Made by a program: the position numbers and the translations under genes. A stretch of DNA of 64,000 nucleotides from Micropruina glycogenica (GTDB taxonomy: Bacteria; Actinomycetota; Actinomycetes; Propionibacteriales; Propionibacteriaceae): NCBI RefSeq assembly GCF_039524395.1, contig NZ_BAAAGO010000022.1. One strand, 5' to 3'. Shown here one piece after another: positions 54,915 to 61,366 of the stretch (the first letter of the stretch is position 1; each line of letters begins with the position of its first letter). The notes under the pieces are model-generated. The model searched no databases, was not told where the DNA came from, and saw only the letters and a program-made list of their open reading frames with translations.

Positions 54915-55844
54915 ATGGCCGTGCAGCGGGTGGTCGGCGCGTTCCTCGACCATCTCACGGTGGAGCGAGGAGCTTCGGAGCACACCGTCGCCGGTTACCG
55001 GCGCGACCTGGCCCGCTATCGGGAGTTTCTCGACGAGTGGGGCCGTGCCGACCTGGCCGAGGTGACCGAGGCCGATGTCGCGGCGTTCGCGACGTGGCTG
55101 CGCGCGGGCTCCGAGCGGCACCCGCCGCTGGCGCCCAGCAGCGTGGCGCGGGCGTTGAGTGCAGTGAAGTCCCTGCACCGCTTCGCCGTCGACGACGGCC
55201 TGCTGGCCGACAACCGCGCCACCGGGGTGTCGCCGCCGCAGGCCGGACGGCGGCTGCCGAAGGCGCTGCCCCTCGACCAGGTGCAGGCCCTGCTCGACAG
55301 CCCTGATGTGTCCACGCCGGTCGGCCTGCGCGACGCGGCCCTGCTCGAACTGCTGTACGGCACCGGCGCCCGCATCACCGAGTTGGTCAGCCTCGATGTC
55401 GACGACGTGACGCACCTGGCCCATGAGCCTGACGCCGGGCTGCGGCTGTTCGGTAAGGGGCGCAAAGAGCGCATCGTGCCGGTCGGCTCGTACGCGCGGG
55501 CTGCCCTGGACGCCTGGCTGGTGCGGGGTCGTCCGGCGCTGCTGCAGGGTGCGAGGGGTTCGACGCCGGCGCTGTTCGTGAACACCCGCGGTGCGCGGCT
55601 GAGCCGGCAGTCGGCCTGGGGGCTGCTGCGGCAGCAAGCCGACCGCGCAGGCATCACCGCCGAGATCGGCCCGCACACCCTGCGGCATTCGTTCGCCACG
55701 CACCTGCTCGACGGGGGAGCGGACGTGCGGGTCGTCCAGGAACTGCTGGGCCACGCCTCGGTGGCCACCACTCAGATCTACACGCTGGTGACGGTCGAGC
55801 ACCTGCGCGAGGTGTTTCTGACCGCGCACCCACGGGCCCGATGA
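54915..55844 (+). CDS. xerD: Site-specific tyrosine recombinase XerD
   Basis: Tyrosine recombinase of 309 residues that resolves chromosome dimers at dif with XerC. The N-terminal SAM-like domain ('FLDHLTVERGASEHTVAGYRRDLARYREFL', in parts) is followed by the catalytic domain with R in 'LYGTGARITELVSL', K in 'LFGKGRKERIVPVG', H-x-x-R in 'GPHTLRHSFATHLLDGGAD', H in 'LLGHASVATTQIYT' and the nucleophilic Tyr in that last segment. Its conserved place after pyrG and NUDIX marks it as the housekeeping recombinase, not a phage integrase. Confidence 0.95.
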   Translation: MAVQRVVGAFLDHLTVERGASEHTVAGYRRDLARYREFLDEWGRADLAEVTEADVAAFATWLRAGSERHPPLAPSSVARALSAVKSLHRFAVDDGLLADNRATGVSPPQAGRRLPKALPLDQVQALLDSPDVSTPVGLRDAALLELLYGTGARITELVSLDVDDVTHLAHEPDAGLRLFGKGRKERIVPVGSYARAALDAWLVRGRPALLQGARGSTPALFVNTRGARLSRQSAWGLLRQQADRAGITAEIGPHTLRHSFATHLLDGGADVRVVQELLGHASVATTQIYTLVTVEHLREVFLTAHPRAR

Positions 55845-56164
55845 TGCACGTGCATCGCTGATCGACCTGGCCGGCGAGGGGATGAGCCAACGCAACCATC
55901 AGGTCGCCGCGCGCTCGAAATGTGTGCGACCGATACCGGCCCTTCGGTGGCCGACCATTCGGCTCGACCAACGTGCCCGCCGATTTGAGGGCTTCGCCGA
56001 GTGAGTTCGTGCAATTTGCACCCGTCGTGGCGCAGGATGGTTTCAACACCCCTCGTGAGAGAGACCATGAAGCCGATCGCCAGTGCCGGGGCTGAGCGCG
56101 CCCGACCGCCAAGGTCCAGCCGATTCGCGACCACCCGAAGGCTGGGTCGAACGGTGGCTGCAGC
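55845..56164. other. 320-bp gap at the left edge of the bacteriocin island
   Basis: No gene, RNA or repeat that I can support. A 12-bp palindrome (ATGCACGTGCAT, 55844-55855) touches the xerD stop. The stretch presumably holds the promoter of the response regulator gene. Confidence 0.6.
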
Positions 56165-56794
56165 ATGATTCGGGTGCTGGCCGCCGAAGACGATCCACTG
56201 GCCCAACGCGCGATTCGCGGATACCTGGCCCCGGTGCCCGACATCGAGGTGCTCGACATTGCCGGCGATGGCGCGAAGGCGCTCGCCCTGGTCGAATCGC
56301 TGCACCCGGACGTGCTGATCACCGATCTGCATATGCCGCACCTGAACGGGCTGGAGCTGCTCAAAGCGGTGTTCGCTCTGCCCGACCCGCCTCGGGCGTT
56401 GTGTTTCACCGCGCTGGGCGACGAATCGTCGATGCGGGCCGCGTTGTCGGCAGGGGCCAGTGGGTTTCTGCTCAAGGTCGATCCACCGGCCCTGCTGGTT
56501 CAAGCGATACGCAGCGCCTACGAGGGCGACGCCCTGGTGTCACCCAAGCTGACCGCTCAGGTTCTTCGCGGCATCACCACTGTCGGGGCTCGGCCCAAGC
56601 ACCTCAACGACGCCGACGTCGAGTTGCTCGGCCTGGTCGGGCAGGGCCTGAACAACGGTGACATCGGCGACGCCCTGCATCTGGCCCCCAGCACCGTGAA
56701 GACCTACGTGAGCCGGCTGCTGCGCAAGACCGACAGCCGCAGCCGCGCCCAACTGGCAGCCCGCGCCCACGAGTGGGGGGTCGTGGTCGGCTGA
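56165..56794 (+). CDS. NarL/LuxR-type response regulator of the bacteriocin island
   Basis: Regulator of 209 residues. The receiver domain has acidic residues in 'LAAEDDPLAQRAIRGY', phospho-acceptor D54 in 'VLITDLHMPHLNGLEL', and the conserved Thr and Lys in 'CFTALGDESS' and 'GFLLKVDPPALL'. The C-terminal LuxR HTH is 'LNDADVELLGLVGQGLNNGDI' to 'HLAPSTVKTYVSRLLRKT' (in parts). No kinase gene is adjacent on this side; the only unpaired HisKA_3 kinase of the window is at 61363, on the other side of the bacteriocin operon. I infer that the two form one split pair controlling that operon. Confidence 0.93.
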   Translation: MIRVLAAEDDPLAQRAIRGYLAPVPDIEVLDIAGDGAKALALVESLHPDVLITDLHMPHLNGLELLKAVFALPDPPRALCFTALGDESSMRAALSAGASGFLLKVDPPALLVQAIRSAYEGDALVSPKLTAQVLRGITTVGARPKHLNDADVELLGLVGQGLNNGDIGDALHLAPSTVKTYVSRLLRKTDSRSRAQLAARAHEWGVVVG

Positions 56795-56821
56795 GGCCCG
56801 ATCACGTCATCGTCGTCGGTT

Positions 56822-56845
56822 GGTTCGGCGGGGAGTCCGCCGACC
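56822..56845. terminator. Possible bidirectional terminator between convergent genes
   Basis: GGTTCGGCGG (56822-56831) and CCGCCGACC (56837-56845) form a stem with one bulged T and a 5-nt loop, between the response regulator (plus) and the ABC permease (minus). No T run follows on either strand. Confidence 0.4.
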
Positions 56846-56899
56846 CCACGAGACATACTCGACGCGCTCGACCAGTGTGGCCGTCGCAGACCCACGGTT

Positions 56900-57664
56900 C
56901 TAGCGGCGTCGAAAGCGCAGCCAGCCGGCTTCGACGAACGCGAGGCACCAGCCAAGTAGCAGCACACACGCGAGCAGGGCGGTCGGGCCCGGCTGCGCTG
57001 TGACGGTTCCGGTCGCGGTCTGCATGAGGCCGGCCGGAAGGTACCCGAGCCAGTTCTGGGTGCGTCCGGCGGCAACGAGCGCCGCTCCCACCATGGGCAC
57101 GACGAAGAGCAGCATCACCATGGCGCCCACCGCGCTCGCCTGGCGCTGCAGCAGCAGGCTGAAGCCCAAGCCGACGGCCACCCAGGTGAGATGACTCACC
57201 AGCGTGCCCGCCAGCGTCACCCACAGTGCCGGAGCCGCGGCCAGAGCGCCGACCAGGCTGCCGGGCAGCATGACCAGCGCCACCGCAGCGATGGCGAAGG
57301 TGCCGACCGCAGTGATCAGCGCGGCCGCCGCACCACTGGCCAACACCTTGGCCAGCACCACGGTACGGCGCGACAGCACCAGCAACGACTGGTAGATGGT
57401 GCCGCTGCCCTGATCGGCGGTCACGATCAACGCAGCGAACACACCCAGCACCAGCCCTGACAGCGGCGAACCCAGGCCGAAGGCGTACGCCGCGCTGTCG
57501 ATCAGAACAGACTGCGGCGCCGCCTCAGCCGCCGAGAGGCGAACGGAGTCGAACCCGAAGGCGGCGGCCGTCACCAAGAACACCAGAGCCAGCGGCAGCA
57601 GCCAGTAAGTCAGCCGGTAAGCGCGCAGTTTGATCAGTTCGGAACCGACGGCGTTGCTCAGCAT
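56900..57664 (-). CDS. ABC transporter permease of the bacteriocin operon
   Basis: Membrane protein of 254 residues with six hydrophobic segments, of the ABC-2 type. It starts 'MLSNAVGSELIKLRAYRLTY', typical of such permeases, and has 'SGTIYQSLLVLSRRTVVLAKVLA' as the conserved cytoplasmic coupling part. A GAGGAGG ribosome binding site precedes ATG 57664. It lies 10 nt after the ATPase gene and is the last gene of the operon. By analogy with the lacticin Q (LnqEF) and aureocin A53 clusters, the pair should export the peptide or protect the producer from it. Confidence 0.9.
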   Translation of the reverse strand: MLSNAVGSELIKLRAYRLTYWLLPLALVFLVTAAAFGFDSVRLSAAEAAPQSVLIDSAAYAFGLGSPLSGLVLGVFAALIVTADQGSGTIYQSLLVLSRRTVVLAKVLASGAAAALITAVGTFAIAAVALVMLPGSLVGALAAAPALWVTLAGTLVSHLTWVAVGLGFSLLLQRQASAVGAMVMLLFVVPMVGAALVAAGRTQNWLGYLPAGLMQTATGTVTAQPGPTALLACVLLLGWCLAFVEAGWLRFRRR

Positions 57665-57674
57665 GATTGCCTCC

Positions 57675-58595
57675 TCAGCGGGCTGCGGCGGGGTGGAGCC
57701 CGGCGCGGTAGTCGACGTGCTGTTCGGTGATCGCGGCAAAGCGCTCCTCAAGACTGGCCATGGCCGCCGAGAGATGGGTGAGGAGCAGGTCATGGTCGCG
57801 GGCCAGCCGGCTCACCTCGATGACCGTCAAACCGGCGATGCGCAGGCGTCCGTCGGGCAGCCTGACGACCTCGGCTCCGGCTTCGCGGCAACGAACGGCG
57901 AGCGAGGCGTCGTCGTCGCAGGAAGCGAAACTGACGCTTCGGTCGGCCACGAGAAGGTCGCCCAACGGCCCTTCGTGCAGCACGCGGCCGCGCCCGATCA
58001 TGACGATCCGGTCGACGGTCTGGGCCAGTTCGCTGAGCAGATGGGACGAGATCAGCACAGCTTTGCCCTGGCCGGCCAGCTCGCGCACGAAGCGCCGTAG
58101 CCAGGCCACGCCGTCGGGGTCGAGGCCGTTGGCCGGTTCGTCGAGCAACAGGGTCTGGGGCTCCGACAGCACGGCCGTCGCGATGCCGAGGCGTTGCTTC
58201 ATGCCCAGTGAGAAGCTGCCGATCGGGTGATGGGCCACCTCGGTCAGGCCGGTGAATGCGAGCACCTGCTCGGCCCGCGAGGCCGGCAGACCGAGGGCTA
58301 TGGCGACCAGGCGCACGTGGTCGCGAGCGGTTCGACGCGGCAACACCCACCCCGCCTCCAGCAGTGCGCCCACCTTCACCTGTCCCGCCGCTCGTCCGCC
58401 CAGTGGGGTGCCATCGACCACGACGGAACCGGAGTCAGGCAGTTCAAGGCCCGTCGCAACCCGCATCAGGGTGGACTTGCCGGCACCGTTGGGGCCGACG
58501 AAGCCGGTGACGGCTCCATCGGGCACACAGAAGCTCACCCCGTCCAACGCCCGGGTGGAGGCGTAGGTGCGGGTCACTCCGCAGATCTCGATCAT
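57675..58595 (-). CDS. ABC transporter ATPase of the bacteriocin operon
   Basis: ATPase of 306 residues. Walker A 'GFVGPNGAGKSTLMRVATGL', signature 'GSFSLGMKQRLGIATAVLS', Walker B 'TLLLDEPANGLDPDGVAWLR', H-loop 'VLISSHLLSELAQ'. The C-terminal about 90 residues form the accessory domain common to multidrug/peptide exporters of this class. It overlaps the upstream PH-domain gene by 4 nt and is followed by its permease. In leaderless bacteriocin clusters the cognate ABC pair gives export and immunity. Confidence 0.92.
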   Translation of the reverse strand: MIEICGVTRTYASTRALDGVSFCVPDGAVTGFVGPNGAGKSTLMRVATGLELPDSGSVVVDGTPLGGRAAGQVKVGALLEAGWVLPRRTARDHVRLVAIALGLPASRAEQVLAFTGLTEVAHHPIGSFSLGMKQRLGIATAVLSEPQTLLLDEPANGLDPDGVAWLRRFVRELAGQGKAVLISSHLLSELAQTVDRIVMIGRGRVLHEGPLGDLLVADRSVSFASCDDDASLAVRCREAGAEVVRLPDGRLRIAGLTVIEVSRLARDHDLLLTHLSAAMASLEERFAAITEQHVDYRAGLHPAAAR

Positions 58596-59998
58596 CGGTT
58601 CGCTCCTTGGTTGGTCAGCAGAATCAGGTCGCCCAGCTCGTCACACTCGGTGGTGGGGGTGCGCGCGCCCCAGAGGCCGACCGGCCGACGGTCCATCACC
58701 GTCACCCGCAACAATGACGTGCGCAGGCCGGCGGGCAGGTGCCAACTGGTCGCCGACCTGGCGCTGGACAAGCGCAACAGGTAGTGCCGGGTGGCCAGCC
58801 AGCCTCGACGATGGCTCAGGCTGCCCAGCGCGACGGGCGCAAAGGCGGCGTACCAGCGGTCGGCCAGTACGACACCCAGGGCCAGCGTCGAGGCGGCGAA
58901 CCAGGGCAAGCCGTGCCAGAGCAGCATGACGCTGACCAACGTGCTCACCGTTGCGGCGCAGATGCTCAGGCCGGGCCGAGGCCGAGGGGGCGCGGCCACC
59001 TCGCAATCGGCCGACATGAGTTCGTGGGCCAGCCCGCGAGCCCGATCGTTGGTGGCAACCGGCAGCACGACGAACGTACGAAACTCGCCACGCGCGTTGT
59101 CGACCACGAGGCTGAGCCGGCTGCAGCCGACCACTCGCATCAGCACATTCTGCGACAACCGAACGCCCACGACTCGACTGAGGTCGGCCTCGCGCGCCTG
59201 ATGGTGAAACAGGCCGCCGGTGCTCACGAAGCGGGAGCCTTCACGGCTCACCCGAAACTCGTGAAAGGTGATCGACGCCCGCACGAAGCCGAAAGCGAAC
59301 GCCAGGGCGACGGCGGCCGCGAGCACCGTCGGGTCGCCGCTCAGCACCTGCTCGATCAACCCGGTGCCGCTGGGCAGGCGCAGTGGCTCGGCGAGGTCGT
59401 TGTAGGCGCCGAGCACGAAAGGGATGATGAGCAGGAACTTGGCATGGGTCAGTGAGATCAGGGCCTTGTCGCGCAGCGACGCCGAGTAGATCAACGTGCC
59501 GGGCACGGTGCCGGCCGCCGACGCAGTGGGTGACTCTGCGGCCGCTGCCGCTGCACGGCCCGAGGCCGAGTGCTCTGCGTAGAGGGCTCGCACCCGGGCG
59601 ACCTGATCGGCGTCCATTGCCTCCAGCAGCAGATCCTCGCGGCCCTCTGCGCCGATCACTGCGCGTATCCGGCTCGCCCCGATCAGGCGGTGCGACAGGT
59701 CTTGGTCGATCGACAGCGCGCTGATCTCTGACCACCGGGCGAAGGCGACCTGCCGAGTGGGCCAACCGGTTTGCAGGCTGATGCCGTCGCCGGTGACGGC
59801 GAAGCGAGTGGTCAACCAGTCGAAGAGCAGTACCTGAACGCGGGTGGCCGAGTAGTAGATCACGAGCAGCGTCCACGGCAGGTGAAGCCATTGCGGCAGG
59901 CGTTCGGCCACGCCGCCCTGCAGCAACATGAAGGGCACGTAGACCTTGACCGCGTCGACCGCCCGCAGCGCGATGAGGCGGGGGCTAACGCGGCGCAT
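58592..59998 (-). CDS. PH-domain membrane protein, YdbT-like (bacteriocin secretion/immunity)
   Basis: A 468-residue protein with alternating hydrophobic segments and three bacterial PH (bPH_2, former DUF304) units, seen at about 66-120 ('FAVTGDGISLQTGWPTRQVAFARW' in parts), 255-320 ('VSREGSRFVSTGGLFHHQ', 'RVVGVRLSQNVLMRVVGCSRL') and 395-450 ('LSHRRGWLATRHYLLRL'). Tandem PH proteins of this size paired with a short PH protein are the hallmark of aureocin A53/lacticin Q-type clusters, where they are needed for secretion and self-protection. The start ATG 59998 overlaps the YdbS-like gene by 14 nt. The biochemical role is not fully known. Confidence 0.86.
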   Translation of the reverse strand: MRRVSPRLIALRAVDAVKVYVPFMLLQGGVAERLPQWLHLPWTLLVIYYSATRVQVLLFDWLTTRFAVTGDGISLQTGWPTRQVAFARWSEISALSIDQDLSHRLIGASRIRAVIGAEGREDLLLEAMDADQVARVRALYAEHSASGRAAAAAAESPTASAAGTVPGTLIYSASLRDKALISLTHAKFLLIIPFVLGAYNDLAEPLRLPSGTGLIEQVLSGDPTVLAAAVALAFAFGFVRASITFHEFRVSREGSRFVSTGGLFHHQAREADLSRVVGVRLSQNVLMRVVGCSRLSLVVDNARGEFRTFVVLPVATNDRARGLAHELMSADCEVAAPPRPRPGLSICAATVSTLVSVMLLWHGLPWFAASTLALGVVLADRWYAAFAPVALGSLSHRRGWLATRHYLLRLSSARSATSWHLPAGLRTSLLRVTVMDRRPVGLWGARTPTTECDELGDLILLTNQGANR

Positions 59999-60464
59999 GA
60001 TCGACCGTCCGGTTGAGGTGAGCCTGGGCCAGGGCCGCCGCCTCTTCCGCGCCCACCGGGCCGAGGTCGTGGGTCGAGCCGAGCGTGCCGATGCGGACCG
60101 TGCTCAGACCCAGGGCACGCTGAACAGGGCCCTCACGGACGTCCACGAAGAGAATCTGGTTCGCCGGAACGGTCAGACTGCGCGCAACCAGCACCCCTTC
60201 GCGCTGGCGTAGGCCGCGCTCGTCCAGGCAGTAGCGGTAGGCGCGCCATCGGCGTGGAATCAGCCAGATCAGCTCTGCGACTGTCGACACGGCACCCACG
60301 GCGATTCCGATCCACGCCAGTGCCTTCAACCAGTCGGACGGCCACCAGTACCAACCTGCGAGCCACAGCAGGGCGCTGAAGATCACCGCCGATGCCACCG
60401 CGTGCAGACGCCACAGTCCGACCGCCGCGACGGGCAGCGTGCGCCACCGGTCACCGCGACACAC
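59985..60464 (-). CDS. PH-domain membrane protein, YdbS-like
   Basis: A 159-residue protein with two N-terminal membrane helices (about 22-42 and 48-69), then one bPH_2 domain: 'YRYCLDERGLRQREGVLVARSLTVPANQILFVDVREGPVQRALGL' (seen as consecutive strands), closing 'VRIGTLGSTHDLGPV'. The pattern arrow D-E-R-G-L-x-x-R-E-G-V and P-x-x-x-I-x-x-V-x-x-x-x-G-P-x-x-R-x-x-G-L is the YdbS consensus. GTG 60464 is preceded by AGGAGGTG. It overlaps genes on both sides, so it belongs to the bacteriocin operon; it corresponds to the short PH partner of lacticin Q-type systems. Confidence 0.88.
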   Translation of the reverse strand: MCRGDRWRTLPVAAVGLWRLHAVASAVIFSALLWLAGWYWWPSDWLKALAWIGIAVGAVSTVAELIWLIPRRWRAYRYCLDERGLRQREGVLVARSLTVPANQILFVDVREGPVQRALGLSTVRIGTLGSTHDLGPVGAEEAAALAQAHLNRTVDHAPR

Positions 60465-60726
60465 GACGCACCTCCTGAGGGGTGCGTCGCACCTGGGCCG
60501 GCCAGAGCAGGAGCCCTGCCAGGCCGAACGCTGCGAACAGGTAGTCCAGGGGTGAGCGCATCAGGCCGACGGCGGCCAGGTAGCCGACTCCGACCACGTA
60601 CAGCACAGGCACGACGAGACTCGGCCACCTGGCTTGACGACGGATCAGCCACCCGTGCGCCAGTACGACAAGTAGCACGCCGGCCGCAACAGCCAGATAG
60701 GCGCCGTCGATGCGAGGAAGGTACAT
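60451..60726 (-). CDS. Small membrane protein of the bacteriocin operon
   Basis: A 91-residue protein with three hydrophobic segments (about 8-26, 35-55 and 61-76) and a basic C-terminus (RRTPQEVRRVSR). No family is recognised. It is the first gene after the bacteriocin structural gene and overlaps the YdbS-like gene by 14 nt. Leaderless bacteriocin clusters usually include a small hydrophobic protein at this position; a role in immunity or transport is inferred only from that. ATG 60726 is preferred because it directly precedes the first helix. Confidence 0.75.
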   Translation of the reverse strand: MYLPRIDGAYLAVAAGVLLVVLAHGWLIRRQARWPSLVVPVLYVVGVGYLAAVGLMRSPLDYLFAAFGLAGLLLWPAQVRRTPQEVRRVSR

Positions 60727-60763
60727 GGCTCTCTCCAACTCGGGGTAGTACAGTGGGCTGAAA

Positions 60764-60800
60764 GGGTGGTTGGTGCTGCTTCGATCAGCGCCAACCACCC
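60764..60800 (-). terminator. Hairpin after the bacteriocin gene
   Basis: GGGTGGTTGGTGCTG (60764-60778) pairs with CAGCGCCAACCACCC (60786-60800): 15 bp with one G-U pair and a 7-nt loop, 7 nt after the bacteriocin stop. On the minus strand it is followed by TTT. It probably acts as a partial terminator or 3' stabiliser, giving more structural-gene message than transporter message. Confidence 0.75.
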
Positions 60801-60807
60801 TCATCTG

Positions 60808-60972
60808 TCAGCGCAGACCGAGAATTTCCAGAATGCGATTGATGATCCAGTCGACTGCCATTCCGTTGCGAATCCAGTCATAGATTCGGTTACGGTTTGC
60901 CCAGCACCAATCGACTGCCCGCTTGCCGTACTTGGCGATCAAAGCGACGATACGAAGAAAGATGCTCCACAT
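60808..60972 (-). CDS. Leaderless (class IId, aureocin A53/lacticin Q-like) bacteriocin
   Basis: A 54-residue cationic, Trp-rich peptide (about nine Arg/Lys against four Asp/Glu; Trp at 2, 22, 24, 33 and 42). Residues 12-20 read IAKYGKRAV and 21-33 DWCWANRNRIYDW, then a conserved N-G-x-A-V-D-W turn (36-42) and the ending 'RILEILGLR'. This follows lacticin Q (AKYGSKAVQWAWANKG, then ILDWLNAG) and aureocin A53 almost position by position. There is no leader and no modification gene, as expected for the class; the peptide would act on target membranes. Cys23 between two Trp is unusual for the family. ATG 60972 has a strong GAGGGGGGGTG site. Base composition is visibly lower in GC than in neighbouring genes. 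Activity is not proven. Confidence 0.9.
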   Translation of the reverse strand: MWSIFLRIVALIAKYGKRAVDWCWANRNRIYDWIRNGMAVDWIINRILEILGLR

Positions 60973-60998
60973 GTTCTTCACCCCCCCTCGGCGTTGAG

Positions 60999-61018
60999 GC
61001 CGCGGACCTTTCCGCGGC
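60999..61018 (-). other. Stem-loop in the bacteriocin mRNA leader
   Basis: GCCGCGGA (60999-61006) pairs with TCCGCGGC (61011-61018) around CCTT. It ends 26 nt upstream of the bacteriocin start and may stabilise the 5' end of the message or modulate translation. Confidence 0.55.
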
Positions 61019-61066
61019 TGGTGTCCATTCAGCCCAGTGCAGACGCGGCGCGCCAGCGACTGTCAC

Positions 61067-61111
61067 CCGAAGTTGATCGCGCGAGCGCCAACAGTCTCCG
61101 AAAGTTGATCG
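61067..61111. promoter_or_regulatory. Direct repeats in the divergent promoter region
   Basis: CCGAAGTTGATCG (61067-61079) and CCGAAAGTTGATCG (61098-61111) lie 31-32 nt apart, three helical turns, between the bacteriocin operon and the peptide-kinase pair. They are candidate binding sites for the island's NarL-type regulator. Confidence 0.6.
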
Positions 61112-61222
61112 AACCCTCTGCCCGTGGTGTCTGGGTGTCACCCGCTGGTGACTGGCCGGCAATGGCGGTGGGATTTGTGCGTAGCGTGACGCGCGTCCAG
61201 CACACCCCGAGGAGATAGGAAG

Positions 61223-61366
61223 ATGACAATGCTGAACGTGATCGAACTGATAGTGGCGTCGATGCCATTGCTGCACCTGGGCGCACGCGTCGTGCCCGTG
61301 CGGCGAGTGGCTCGCCGAATCAACGGCATCTGCGACTGGCTGCCGCCCTACTTCTGTCGTAGATGA
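61223..61366 (+). CDS. Small cationic two-cysteine peptide coupled to the histidine kinase
   Basis: A 47-residue ORF with ribosome binding site GAGGAGA (61210-61216) and ATG 61223. The N-terminal part is a hydrophobic, probably amphipathic helix (MLNVIELIVASMPLLHLGA), followed by a basic stretch (VPVRRVARRI) and the C-terminal segment GICDWLPPYFCRR with Cys37 and Cys45. The net charge is strongly positive. The stop TGA overlaps the kinase ATG (ATGA), so the two are translated together. It could be a second leaderless or disulfide-bonded antimicrobial peptide, a pheromone sensed by the kinase, or a small kinase partner. No known family was recognised, and it lacks the acidic tail of AgrD. Confidence 0.65.
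   Translation: MTMLNVIELIVASMPLLHLGARVVPVRRVARRINGICDWLPPYFCRR

Noticed and set aside
54915..55844. xerD as a phage or island integrase
   Set aside because: It follows pyrG and NUDIX as in other actinobacteria and is housekeeping XerD; no attachment-site repeats or phage genes are nearby.
61223..61366. The small peptide as an AgrD-type precursor
   Set aside because: No AgrB protease gene, no acidic C-terminal tail and no thiolactone-type spacing; the adjacent kinase is HisKA_3, not AgrC-like.
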